Origin: Tanypteryx hageni | Lineage: Eukaryota > Arthropoda > Insecta > Odonata > Petaluridae | Assembly (NCBI GenBank): GCA_028673005.1 | Contig: CM054116.1 | Location: forward strand, 69,205,315 to 69,269,314 | Reading direction: 5' to 3' | Length of the DNA: 64,000 bases | Shown here: positions 48,396 through 60,424 of the stretch, piece by piece | Layout: the number at the start of each line of letters is the position of its first letter | Position numbering within the stretch: position 1 is the first letter of the stretch | Translations under genes and position numbers: made by a program | The notes under the pieces: model-generated | Databases searched by the model: none | What the model was told of the DNA's origin: nothing | Seen by the model: the letters and a program-made list of their open reading frames with translations, nothing else

Positions 48396-50435
48396 TCTAC
48401 TTCTAATTATTCCCGAAATTCCAGCTTATGCCTGTAGTGATTTTATGATCAAGTAATTTCACCATTTTATCACTGTTTTATGTATTTTATTTCTATTATT
48501 TGAAGACAAAGGTCCTCATAAATTAGATTTTCGTCACTCATAATCATTTCCGCGACTAGGTCATTTCTTTCCGATCTCCGTTGGCGACCTCCAGCACTCA
48601 GTCATAAAGGCAACGAAACGAAATTAAACGGCAAGGCGGGTGTTGGGAGCTAATAATACCGTCAAAACGTCACTCCCATCCATATTTTCTAACCCTACGT
48701 TGCTCAAAACTTGTTCCTCTTAATCCCCTTTGCAGCGTAATTTCACGGACGGTAATTAAAGGAGGATAATAACTCCCCTTGATAGTTATCGAGAATGTTG
48801 TAAGGCTTCAAATGCGCACCGAGGAACAATGGAATATCGGACTATGGTACCAGTAGTGGCCAAGCGATATGATGATTAAAAGCCGTCCAAAGGATAAATT
48901 CCGCTTCACGAATGACCTTCGGCACTACGCGAGATTCCTAAAAAATGATACCGCTCTTTGCGAGAATCGTTGCAGTGATTGCGCCCGTTGCGCACATTTT
49001 TTTCTTTCGGTGAACAAATCGTCGCAATTTATCTCCTCAAGGTTTTGTTAAGTATTATTTCTCCTGTCAGTGACTGAAAAATGTTGTTAGAATGCTTTAC
49101 GGGTACTAATGATAATTAATCGAATGTAAACTTCATCTCTTTACTTCAATCTTAAAAAATGTCCGCCATTTGGTTAACCGTGGAGAAGTTGAAAATTAAC
49201 ACCTATTTGTCGATCGGTTGCAGTGCATGGAGAATCGCCGGATTTCTTCACATGGAGCGCAGCGAGCCAAAATATAAAATACCATAGTAATTTAACTTGC
49301 ACAGAAATTCGTGGAGATGTCCATACATTTCTAATTTAGTTTTATTCAGTCGTTGCTATTTTAAATCAACTCCTGTAATTCCCTAGTAGGTACGTGATTC
49401 GAACTTTTCGGGATAAAAAAAGTTAGAAATTTTTCCTTTAGCGAGAGAGGGGAAGAGAGAACAGATTCTTTGATTATGGAGCAATTAAAACGAACGGCCG
49501 GTCATGCTTTGTATGTATTTTAATTATCTCCTCAAAATAATTAAGGAAATTTTCTGAATTTGACTAACTCGACGTATAAAAAAAAAACTTCAAATTAATT
49601 TGCGCGAACTATACCCTCCCGGCTTTTGTTAGTTATCCGCAAGCCTTATTAATTCCGTCGACATATATCATTTGGCTACGTAGGTGCCTTAATAGGGAAT
49701 ATTCTACGCACATATTTTACTCGACGCCATGCATCTAGTTACACCGGATCTTCCTTTCTTCACCCCTTCTTCGAGATCATTTCTTTTAACCAGGGGAGGA
49801 TATTGCGCCGTTTTTGTTTGTTCCCCTCGTTAATTATCGTAATTATAATAGCGAGGAGTTTTTTTCTACGAGTTTAGAACTTCAAAAAGGAGGGTTTTCG
49901 GAAAATACGGCCAATTACAAAAAGGGAGAATTTCGCTCGGGCGTTAAAAGTTTCAACTACCCAAACTCGGGAAATCGCTCGCCGACGCGGTTATAGCTTA
50001 CTATATTTGCCTCTATTATCGCATCCTTTCCTAAACTTTTGGGCCACAACCAAATTCAAAGCGCGATCGAGTAGGATATCGACGAATCGAGGCGGGATGC
50101 TGAACTAAAAAAAGAAACCACCACCCCCTTCCTTTGCCTAACCAGAATTCCTATATCTCCCCTCCTCTCCCATTTCCAAACTAGAATGCCACTCTAAGAA
50201 TATATAAAAAAATAACACGGAATATTTCGTAGCGCGTGTCACTCGAAAGCGCACAAAGAAATAAAAATGAGACGGAAACCCGGGCAATAACAGGATAAGT
50301 ACTCGGCTTATTTATTTTTTTTATTTCGAAGCGATCCATATTTTAATTAAAAGAGGAAAAGATGGTCTTAATTAGAAAACGCTCTCGCTCGCGCTATTTT
50401 CCCCGAGCAATTTCACCGCTGTAGTTACAATGCGA
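48396..50435. other. Background, no gene seen
   Basis: No domain-bearing frame or element end was recognised. Confidence 0.5.
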
Positions 50436-51246
50436 AATATCTTCTTCCTTTCCTCTCTCTCTCTCTTACGCGCGCCACTCTCTATCTCTTACTCTCTCTC
50501 TCCTACGCGACGCAAGAAAAACAAAACACACGCCGACGTCAAAAACGTCCTTAATTTTCCATAAGATCTCCATAAAATTGGATTACCTTGCCTTATAATA
50601 GGTGGTGCCGGGGATTAATCCTTCCTCTCCTGAATCGTTGGAAGGAAGGAAGGAGCGGCTCCGTTTGCGTCTTCTCCTCTCATCTCTTCCCATCTCTCTC
50701 TCTCTTTCTTACTATTTCTCTCCCACCCACCCCGCTCCGGTTAATAACGTTCGGGAGCGTTAGGTGAGGTGAGGGGAGGGTTAAGAGCGTTCATCTCAAA
50801 GTAAGGAAGGGTTGAGGTTAAGGCGGACTGAAGGAGGACCCTCCCATTCCCTCCGCCTCTCTCTCTCTCCCTTCCTCCTCGACCGCCCAGGTGAGTCCCG
50901 AAAAAGAGGGGACCGGAATGAGGTGTAAGGAGAGCAGGGCAGAAGAGGCAATAGGGTGGGGAGGAAGAGAATGAGGGGAGAAAAGAGGTAAACAAAGGAC
51001 TGTCATCAGGCGAATCCACATCCTTGCGGTTCCTTCCTTCCTCCCTCCCTCCTTCCCTCTCTTCCTCCTTTCTCCCCCTCACACTTCCTCTCTTTCATTC
51101 CGTTCTCACGATTTTTCCACCCTAGCACGCCAGCCTCCCCTTTATTTCCCCCTCTTTCTCCCTTCTTCATCCGCCTAATTCCCTCATCCCTCTCCATCTC
51201 TCTCTCTCACACTTTCTCTCTCTTTCTCTCTCTATCTCTCTCACTT

Positions 51247-51289
<43 letters not shown>

Positions 51290-51375
51290 TTATCTCTCTC
51301 TCTCTTTCTCACTATCTCTCTCTCTTTCTCTCTCACTTTCTCTCTCTCTTTCTCTTTTTCCATCCGTCCCTTCGA
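50436..51375. repeat. C/T-rich tracts, ending in a (CT)n/(CTTT)n run
   Basis: C/T patches at 50450-50510 and 50685-50725, mixed G/A at 50760-50830 and 50890-51000, then near-pure C/T at 51025-51110 and 51185-51358 with CTCTCTTTCTCT periodicity. Confidence 0.85.
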
Positions 51376-54158
51376 TCCCTTTTATCGCCACCCTTCCCCT
51401 CTCGCCATCCGTCCGTATTCCTTCCTTACTGATAATTAGAAGCGCCTGCTCGTTTCAAAGACGAGATCCGAATGCCTTTTAATTCGCCGTATTATTTCTC
51501 GGATGTGTCATTAATTTGAAAGCCAATGCGCGTTCCTAAATCTCACGTGGCCGCTTTTTGAATGTTTCCTATTTGGCGATTGGTTGGATATTTATCTGTA
51601 TAAAATTCACAAAATAACTCGGGTGTTCGGCGTTGTGAATTATATAGCGCGTCCATTCGTGAAGATCTAATTTTCAGTTGTTTCAATCACTACAAATTCA
51701 TATTTACATAGAAAATGTTGCATTTGAACTTCCCAAATATTAAACCACGCATAAACTTGAAGAAAACGTTACTCAAGACGGTTCAGTAGCTTGATCTTTT
51801 TCTATCTTTGTCATAACAAAACTACTTTTGTTTTAACATGACAACAATAACTCCAGTCATATATTAGAAGGCGTCATTAGGATGCGTTTGCTAAAGCAAG
51901 GTGACACTCTTAGCTTGTTGCGTTGTAGCAAAGCATAGATCATGCGAGTTTGCCAAGTTTTAAACATGGTTTCCATTGTCTTCAACTACAGGATATGGCA
52001 TTTTATAATCTTCCTCACGTAGAAACTTATGTTTTTCCCATCTCTCGAGTCATTTTTATATTTTGGGATATAATAATTTATTTCGGTTTCTGATTAAGAA
52101 GCAGCTGTGACTCATCCTGTTGATCCGAACACATCATCCTCCCCGAAATTAAAAATATGTCGCTTAAACCATTCTTCGAAGCCTGTTTAGTTATTCCGAG
52201 AGCTTTGTTTTTGGCATCCATTTAATCACTTCCTATTCACTATGAAACGCCGTTTTCCTTTTGCTTTTAGTGCGTCGCCGTAATATGTAACACTTCGTAA
52301 ATACTGCGACGCTTCAAAATTCAAATTGAAATGCGAGAAAATTACCATTTCCATAATCTATGTTTAATATTTACGGTTCCCGTTTTGCACGCCCATCGGA
52401 TACGTCATTTTTGGTTCGACCCTTATCCGTCTCGAGCCGCCATCTTGCGAGGCATGTTTATCACGCACGCGCAAACCCACGTGCAGACGTAACGTTCAAA
52501 AAGGAAGGATAGAGGAAACTTTCCGCTCATGATTGAACTTAAAATGTCAGGCTTAACCCTCATGAGTCATCCGTAATAACTTGTTTCGAGTCGCCTAATA
52601 TATCAACGCGCACTCGACCTAGTTTTCGCTGCATCACTTGATGACAAAGCTCTCGTGTGTGAGCGAATAAATTAGCGGAATCCGCGGCGGAACTTTTTTT
52701 ATTTTCGTGCCTCTTACTAAAATGCGTCGGTTACTTTTCCCATCGAAAAGGCGCGTGCGTATGATGGAGCGGAGTAGTGGCCGAGGAATTCGATTCCTTA
52801 ACCGTTCAAACTAGAAAAATCTCAAGCCACTCATGATTTACTACGTGTCATTTCTCATCATGTATTAACCACTCATCTGGGTGTTTAATTTTTCGAAACT
52901 CGCAAATCAATTTAAAAATAAGTAAATTATTCAGTATTCGATTTGTTTATTCTTAAAATTTGTCTTAAACTATTTTTACCACAAGAAATTAATTAAAATG
53001 TTAATATATATTTATTATTACAATAAAAATTTAACTTTTTAATAATATTTAATGAACACAAATTCCTAAAATATGGTATAAAGACATTAAAAATTTACAC
53101 AATTACTAAGTGATTAAAAATTAAAAAATAATAATATTATGAATAACATATAAATGTTTTTAATTTTAAAATTAGGGTAGCGGAAATGCAACCCGCAAAG
53201 CAAAATCAGGGTCTAAATCCGAGAAGCGTATCATTTCCAAATAAAGAAGTGAAGCCCATTTACTCCCAAGATGGTAAACTAAAAGGATGCAGCTGGTTGC
53301 CGGAGAAGCTGCGTGACGGAATATTACGGCATACCCATAGGAAACAGCCGAGAAAACAGCATGATGTATATATACGGCATACCCAGGTTAATTATTTGCC
53401 TACAATTTTTGGACCATTTCTTAGAAAGCTTGTTTTTTTTCATCACCAGACGAGATAAAGCATATTTTTTTAGAGATTATACGTTAATTTGAAATGCGCG
53501 CACGGGCACCTCTTTAGAATTGCGTAATATCAGTCTTCTTTTATCAGCGTGCTTCAAATTGAGTTTTTGCAACGCTTCTAATGATTTCTAATTTACTCGA
53601 ATGCGTTTCCAATCAATTAGCTCGAATATTTTGAAGGACTGTTTTTTGTGTGATAAATATAAGCGGATATGCGCAAATCAATTCAACATAATTGTCTTCT
53701 TTATACTCATCCGTTCCAACGAGTTTTATGTAAGAGAATCTTGAAAAGAGTCCTGTCGAACATTCCTTCGTTCTTTTAGGAGAGTAGTTCGAATTCGTTG
53801 TCTGACATTTATCTTATTAAAAATATTACATCGTAAAACAGTTCATCGAATTTACTCCCCGAAAATAATATAGGATCACGAGCGAAATGACACAATTCTA
53901 CATTTTCTGCCTTTCACAGCCAGGTGAAGTCGCTTATCCAGGGCAACAAAACTGATAAAAACGGTAGATGAAAAGCTGAATGAAAGGAAAAAATATTTAT
54001 CTTGGAAATATTGTATAAAGTATAACGAAAAAAGGTTGATCAATGTTTTAAACGTCTTTTATTGCACCGTTAAGACGATGATCCATTCCCGAGATTCTGC
54101 ACGCTTTCTTGTCGAAAAACTTCCTTTTAAATATGCACTCACGCAACTGGCACATTTC
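51376..54158. other. AT-rich background with one weak ORF
   Basis: No confirmed gene. A 90-codon frame at 53186-53458 follows a possible acceptor (TTTTAATTTTAAAATTAG at 53159-53176) and is less AT-biased than its flanks. It includes the segment LKGCSWLPEKLRDGILRHTH and a partial internal duplication of the ACGGCATACCCA motif (about 53328 and 53374). No family recognised. Confidence 0.4.
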
Positions 54159-54230
54159 AGAGGTTCGCAACCTGTGCACCATTTAAATGAATTAAACAAG
54201 AGACGATGAAGTTATAAGTACGCCCCCCTT
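54159..54230. mobile_element. Possible hAT left terminus
   Basis: CAGAGGTTCGCAACCTGTGC matches the CAGAGGTT..(C)AACCT hAT tip found at 27052 and 14939. No right terminus was identified downstream. Confidence 0.4.
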
Positions 54231-55309
54231 TCGAATTGGTTAATAACTGGAAACTGATATTAGATGCCAACTATAGAATATGAAATACGGTTATCCGTAG
54301 TTGAGATTCTGCATTAATGGGAGGTCAGACAATGCAAAAATGTTGAGGAACTCTGATCTGTTTTTTTGGTTAGACTTTCTGTAAGGAGGTTGCGCCTTGA
54401 AAATACGACCAGAAATTGCGGCTTTGCTTAAATTTCCTTGGCTTTGGACTAAAAGATAACGTGTGAAAACTATATATTGCGTCATAGCAATCAAATTAAG
54501 ACTTAAAGACGTACGACTATGAGGCGGTGCGAAAACTTTCATCAATGAAGATATTTCTGATAAAATAAGGCAATTTAAAGTCTAACATTCGTAAAAGTAT
54601 TGGGATCTTAGTTACGCAGAGAAATCAAAGTTAAAATATTTTAAAAAGCGCCAAAATTTGAGTGAAGCAAGTTCCTAAAGAATTGATGCCACAATGAATT
54701 ACATGAATGGAAGAAATAGAGCGGAAAGTTTATTTCAACCGCAGTTAAATTTATAGTTCATACTAAATCAGCATTCTTGTCGTCGACGAAAAACAATACT
54801 GTTAGGTGAAAACATTCCCCTCCATGGTTCTTTAAATAGAACAGACCGCAGATCCTTGGTTAAACTAGCGTTTTTTTAATCATCTGAAATCATTACTCTC
54901 CCGCGGTTGCATATATCTTCATGATACCATGCTTTAAATCGGTATATAACAATTACCCTTGCTGATGCGCTAATAAATAATCTTCTTCCGCTCCATTCTG
55001 AGCAACAAGAGCAAGAAAAAAAGTGGAATTCACCCGCAAATCATTCCGCCAAATATGAATCGTCGCCACGTACAAAGCTTACAGTATACATCCCTCCGCA
55101 AAAAAGTAATGAAAAGAAATCAAGAATGGTTTCGCGTAAAAAAATCCATTTTGTTCCGGGGACACGAAATTAAGATGAGAAATTACGTCATCCTCCATCT
55201 AATTTATTTCAATCCGAAGTATTCTTCTATTTTAATCCGATTTCCCTCTTCTCATTACCATGGCTTCAACTGCCTTTTTCCACTCCCATCCCGGTAATTG
55301 AAAAGTATT
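54231..55309. other. AT-rich background, no gene seen
   Basis: Nothing supported. Confidence 0.5.
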
Positions 55310-56235
55310 TTGGACATCCCAAAACCTTTTCCCCCCCCGGCTCCTACACACTCTTTTCTCTCTCTCCTCCACCGCCTCTCCCACTCTCTCTCCATTCATT
55401 TTCTCCCCGCCCATTCCCATTCTCACCCTGTCCTTCAAAGTGACCACTCCTATCCTTCAGCCGAAACCTCCCCTCCCTTCTCTACCACTCTTTTACTCCC
55501 TCTTTTCCCCGTCCCCTCACATTCACCACTGCTCCCACCCTTCCCTTCCCATCTCCCAAATTCTCTGAGAGATACACAACATTCTCATCTTCCTCCCTCT
55601 TTCCTCTTCTCTTTACACTTTTTCTCCCACTCCATCTATTTCCAACTCTTCTCCCTCACCACCCCTTCTCTCTCTCTCACACACACCCGTTCTACACCTC
55701 TTCCTCTTTCTGGACCAGAGAAACCTTCCTTTCCCTCTCCACTTCTCTCTCTCTCCCTCCACTCCCCTTTCCTATCCCATCGCGAACTGATCATCCTTTT
55801 CTACTTCCAACCCCTCTCCCTCCCTTCCTCCTATACCTTCTCCCATCCATCAACCTTCCCTCATCCATCTCCCCCCCCCCGGCGTACGCAACCCCTCCTC
55901 TTCCCTTTTCCCCTCTCCTTCGTATCCCATCCTTTCTCTTACAGATATTTTCCCCTTCTCCAGCCCCATCTCCTCTGCCCCTTCCCCTCCCCCCTAGACC
56001 CTCCTGCTTCTTCCATACCTCCCTCCCCCTCTCCTTTTTACCCACCCCTCCTCTTCTTTTACTTCTCCGCACCCCTCCCTTCGCTTCTCCCGACACACCC
56101 ATCGATTTTCTGTTGGTTTTGTTAATTGGAAGGGTCAGAGGAGGGGGTGGAGTGGGGAGTAGTGGGTGGGGAAAGGAGGGAGAGGAGGAAAAGAAGAGAG
56201 AGAGAGAGGCGGAGAAGAGGGGAGGGGGTGTCCGT
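55310..56235. repeat. ~800-bp polypyrimidine tract switching to polypurine
   Basis: C/T-dominated from about 55320 to 56110, then G/A-dominated from about 56128 to 56235. The 275-codon plus frame and the 151-codon minus frame are artefacts of this bias. Confidence 0.9.
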
Positions 56236-56379
56236 GTGTGAGCCAAGGTTTGGTTGGATGGGGTGGTTTATTTTCCGCTCTTCTTCCCATCCTTTCTTCG
56301 CCTCTCTCCCGCGCCCCTCAATGTCGCTTTCTCCCTCCTACATCCTCCCCCCTCTAGCGAGGCCTCTCTCTCTTGCGCG

Positions 56380-56640
56380 TCCATCACCTGGAAGAATTTT
56401 GCCGCCACTCCAAGCGATTTACCCTTCAGCGGCGCGTCCGGAGCACGCTGCACGCCGAGCGCTCTGCGTCTCCTCTTCCTCTAGTAAACGTGCAGGGAAA
56501 AAATCCAAAATGGATTGAGCGAGTTGCTTCGATGGGATGGACGGAGAGGAGTGCACCTGCCGTGCGCCGTGTTCGTGAATTGGGAGGGAGCGTTCGGCCG
56601 CGCGATAACTGAGCAGCCCGTGCACCGTGCCGTTTTTGTT
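56380..56640. other. CpG-rich island-like segment
   Basis: GC and CpG content are clearly above the window background, with blocks such as GCGGCGCGTCCGGAGCACG and TTCGGCCGCGCGATAAC. All frames are short and lack domains. It could be a promoter or untranslated first exon; no TATA or initiator is convincing. Confidence 0.35.
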
Positions 56641-58055
56641 TTGCTCCGTGAGGAGAGAAAAAAAGAAACATTCGTTACGACAGAAAGCTTTTATATTAAC
56701 TCGGTTTGCTTGCTTTTATTCAGCGGTAGTGTGCCATCAATATACGTAGTCTGTGGAATTAGCTACTATGGCATCATTTTGGTTTTTTTATTTAATAGAA
56801 ATAATATTCTAATGAAAATGTTACATCTAAGTATATTATAGCTACAAATCGGGCAGAAAAATCGTGGGTGGACTTCACACATTTTTATCTTGAAACGCCT
56901 TTTAGAGTGTAAGTGATGGCTGGCATGCACCGAAATGTTAATCCTTTTAATTAACCGTGTAATTATTAAGGTTTCATGATCGAAAGAAGTTTACTCTCCT
57001 CAGCTAAACGACATCTAAATTTGAGGAACGTGATTAATAAGTTGAATTTGTCGTTCGCCTCACCTGGTAGAAATCGTTCTCTATAAAGCAAAATATAATT
57101 TTTCAAGGAAAAGTAGTTTTTCTATGGACAAATACGTCGACGCGATGTGGCAAGAGACAATATCATACAATAATAATGCAAACACATTGGGAAGTTTTTC
57201 CCTCCTCGAGATGCCATGCCTATGCATATTTGCGAACCAAGCACACTTGAGGACGGGGATTGACAAAAATCATTCGTGCCCATTATTTTTAGGAGGCGAG
57301 TCGCCGCGTTGTCTTCCACGGGTCTTGTCGCGCTCGGCAGTATTTCCGTTGGGGCAAACGCCGCGCTTTAAAGCGGCGTCCGCGCAGAAAAAAGTGTGAA
57401 GCCCTTGCATTTATAATTTAGCGGAGTGATGTAACGCTGAAATTATTTCGGTGGTTGCGGCATTCCCAAGACGTCGGAAAAAAGAAGGCTCGGTCACGCG
57501 AAACCCGTATTTTATCTTTCCCGTTTAACCGTCGCTGTCGTGTAGCTTCAACACACTTCGTCTATTTCCATCTTCCGTCGTGCGCTTCGCCGGAAATGAT
57601 GTAGCCGTGATCTTCTCGCAAAGCTTATTTTCCCCGTCTACATTTCGTAGTTGTAATATTACATAAATAAGAGAACATTTTAAAATTAATAAAAGCGATC
57701 GCTTAATGAACTTCCCTGGAACAAATTTTCGGTTATATGTTGAACGGTCGACGTATATTACAGGTTTTGCCTGAGGGAAAAACTGAACTTAAATAAATTT
57801 GTTGTTCATTTTTGTGTGTGTTCGAGGAATTAAAATTCAATCCTACGACTTATCCAAACTAGGAGAATAATATAGCATTAACCTTCGGCCTTTATATGGA
57901 TGAGGGCGAATAACTCAAAATGTTATTTCAGTTGTGGTATATTTATCTTTCATGCGAAGGAATTACTTAAAATTATCTATTCATTTGAAAATAGAAACTG
58001 CTAAATAAAAAAGTGACATGAAAAACTATTCGACGGGATATAGTGTCGGTACCCG
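56641..58055. other. Background, no gene seen
   Basis: A near-palindrome around CGCTTTAAAGCG lies near 57362-57373. Nothing else recognised. Confidence 0.5.
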
Positions 58056-58058
58056 AAA

Positions 58059-58105
58059 GTTTCGCCAACGGACGTTTCGCCGACAGGACGTTATGCTGAC
58101 AGGAC
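58059..58105. repeat. Short tandem repeat, three 15-16 bp units
   Basis: GTTTCGCCAACGGAC, GTTTCGCCGACAGGAC and GTTATGCTGACAGGAC are adjacent at 58059, 58074 and 58090. Confidence 0.8.
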
Positions 58106-58517
58106 GATAATATTATTTGTATACCATCCAGTTTTCTTAATTAAATCTTTGCAAGTAATCTAATTAACCGTCCTCAGGAGCAGTTATGTTCAAATTACAT
58201 GAAATGTTTCTTAATTAATTTAAAGTTTATCGGGTACCTTTAAAATATCGGAAAGTAATACAATAAATTTGCCTAAAACGTATCATAGTTTTTAAAAACA
58301 TTTAAATGCCATATGTTGATATCAAAGTCTTGATTACTCAAATTATATTAAGTCCATTCTTAACCCAATCCAACCCATATTCAATCAAGAAATTAAATGT
58401 TGAGAGTTTGGACTTGTTATTCATTAACCTTAACCTATGTACGTGGAAATTTTGAACCACCTCTCTTATTCTGGTGAGGCTGTATGGTATTGAATACTAA
58501 CATATAGTCAGAGTTGG

Positions 58518-58635
58518 GAATAATTTTGAAACGAGAAAAAAAGTCTGCTATGACCGGGAATCGAACCCGGGTCTTCCACTTGCCGGGCGGATATTCTGCC
58601 ACTGAACTATCGTAGCAGATCAATTTTCTCGTTTC
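58518..58635 (-). repeat. tRNA-like sequence inside a short inverted repeat, unit 1
   Basis: The minus strand at 58546-58616 folds as a 71-nt tRNA: acceptor GCTACGA/TCATAGC with one mismatch, a D-arm with A box TAGTTCAGTGG, anticodon stem TCCGC/GTGGA, and T-arm CCGGG-TTCGATT-CCCGG with a perfect B box. The anticodon loop CCGGCAA would give GGC (Ala), but position 33 is C instead of T. Text elsewhere resembles tRNA-Gly. Perfect 12-bp inverted flanks GAAACGAGAAAA (58528-58539) and TTTTCTCGTTTC (58624-58635) enclose it. A related unit follows about 310 bp later, so this is a mobile or duplicated tRNA-like unit rather than an ordinary tRNA gene, although Pol III boxes look intact. Confidence 0.7.
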
Positions 58636-58827
58636 TGAATGCGGATGTTTTCTTGGTTGGGACGTAACTAGCCAAGCTAGTATCAAACTGCCCCAACGGA
58701 TGTCCTCGAAGTGATACATCGAATAAAACTCCTCCCTCTCAATTGATGACATTGCCAAGCAAGAAGAAATTGATGAAATAATGCGATCCAAAGATCCTAT
58801 GCAGACAGACATAAGCTGTAAAGTTGG

Positions 58828-58929
58828 GAATAATTTTGAAACGAGAAAAAAGTCTGCTATGTCCGGGAATCGAACCCGGGTCTTGCCGGGCGGATATTCC
58901 ACCATTGAACTATCGTTTCAAAATTATTC
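58828..58929 (-). repeat. tRNA-like fold-back, unit 2 (deleted)
   Basis: Perfect 17-bp inverted arms GAATAATTTTGAAACGA (58828-58844) and its complement (58913-58929) enclose a shortened tRNA-like sequence. The B-box/T-arm is kept, part of the anticodon 3' side (TTCCACT) is missing and the 5' acceptor strand is lost. The left flank is nearly identical to unit 1 (GTTGGGAATAATTTTGAAAC in both). Confidence 0.8.
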
Positions 58930-59159
58930 AAAGAAATTCTTCTGCAGTGTTATATATGTCATTAAATTTTACACAAATAGTGAAAATTTTCAACTATCTA
59001 TCCATAACCATGAAGTGCGCTAAAAATAGGAAATACAGTAGGTCTAAATAAGGAAGGATGGGAATTTTTTTCTTAGATACATACGTTGTATATTTCAATA
59101 TTCTTGAACTGGCTTTTAATCTGGGTCACTTTTCTCCCCAGAATCTACGGAATACGTTC

Positions 59160-59216
59160 ACTAGGAGCCCTGAAAAATTTAGCACGGGGGCCTACGCTGT
59201 CTTAGCTACGCCACTG
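59160..59216. mobile_element. hAT-type terminus fragment
   Basis: GGGGGCCTACGCTGTCTTAG followed by CTACGCCACTG is the reverse complement of the frequent CAGTGGCGTAGC hAT tip. No left end was found, so it is a fragment. Confidence 0.5.
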
Positions 59217-60247
59217 AATAGGAATTGCCTTGATCGTTCATTGATGCTGGGTATTTTTAGTATCGCTTTTAGGACAATCTCAAAGTGTATAAATTCTGAA
59301 ATAGATAAATGAAAAGACTATTTATTTATTTAATGGAAGCCCTGTAGGTATTAAATAGGATAACTCGAAAAGATCGTACATAATGAAAGCGGACCAAAAT
59401 AATATTGCATCTTCCAGAATAGATTTAATTCGCAGAATTTGTAATATTGAAGCATTTACCCTGATCTCATTGCTGTATCTTTCATTACTTTGAATGGAGT
59501 ACATATTCGTAATAATCGCGTCATCGACCGATAAACACTTAGTGACGAGGTTGAATGTGTCCTCCGTACCGCCCACTCTTTTTCTAAGAATTATTGCCTT
59601 GTTTAAAAACAGGAGATGGAAAATTGATTCGACAAAACAGAACACTCATTTTCGTTAACACCTGCATCGTTCTCTCGACGCCAAAATTCCTTTATGTAAT
59701 TTATTATTTATCTATTTCGAGACAAGGTTTCATTTTGAATAGCTCGTTCATTTTCTTGAGTTTATTTTATGGAAGCTAACTCTAGATGCAGTTAGGGGCA
59801 ATAACGACGATAGAAAAAGTAGCATATCTCAATTCGTCGCAATGATTCGCAGTAATGCACGCGAGAGAGATTCAAAGGAACAGGAAAAAGGAATGACTGA
59901 TAAGAAATTCTGCACGATTACCTTTGACATTAATCATTTCGGGAGGAATTTTATGACTCTGGTGATCTTTCTGTTCTTGTACGGTTCAAGGGCAAGAATT
60001 AATGCTTCGCTTGTACGCGATGAGGAAGAGGCAGGGAAAAAGCGGTGTTTTAAAACAACCGGAAAGAAGCAAAATTTTCCGACGGTAAAGTTAAACATTA
60101 AAAGGCCTCTGGGATTTGGAGAAAGTGCTTTGGTAAAAAGAACGACGGTGAAAGGATAGAACGAGCGAGTTTGAAATTAGTTCCAGCCTCTAGGAAAGTG
60201 ATTCATCTCATAGTCGTGAGACTGAGCTTCTTACGGACCCGCGCTCT
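59217..60247. other. Background, no gene seen
   Basis: Frames at 59322-59645 and 59842-60159 have no recognised domain. Confidence 0.5.
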
Positions 60248-60424
60248 TTAGACGTTATTTCGATGCCTTTTCACGATTACATCCTGTTGCTGAACTCGAT
60301 ATGCAAAAGGCCCCACGTATTTCATCAGAGCGTCACCAAGCCAGAGACTTGTAATTGCGAAAAGCATACCGGTATGTGCTGCGATTGCGAATATTTTCCG
60401 TAGCATATTCATATTTGACGACAT
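60248..60424 (-). CDS. Candidate small membrane or signal-bearing protein, 58 aa
   Basis: ATG at 60424 opens a 58-codon frame. A basic start (MNMLRK) is followed by one hydrophobic span (IFAIAAHTGMLFAITSLWLG) and a basic, polar C-terminus ending VIVKRHRNNV. The layout suits a single-pass small membrane protein or a signal-peptide exon. The frame is much less AT-rich than the surrounding DNA, and TACACGATAATAG just upstream could be an acceptor or part of a leader. The following stop is TAA in CGTCTAAAG. I recognise no family. A chance frame is possible, but composition and layout make it one of the better coding candidates here. Confidence 0.3.
   Translation of the reverse strand: MSSNMNMLRKIFAIAAHTGMLFAITSLWLGDALMKYVGPFAYRVQQQDVIVKRHRNNV

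Noticed and set aside
55298..56246. Frames of 275 codons (+) and 151 codons (-)
   Set aside because: Compositional artefacts of the polypyrimidine/polypurine region.
58546..58616. Functional tRNA-Ala(GGC) gene
   Set aside because: Position 33 is not T, the acceptor has a mismatch, the body resembles tRNA-Gly, and a related unit lies nearby within inverted flanks. Better called a tRNA-like repeat.
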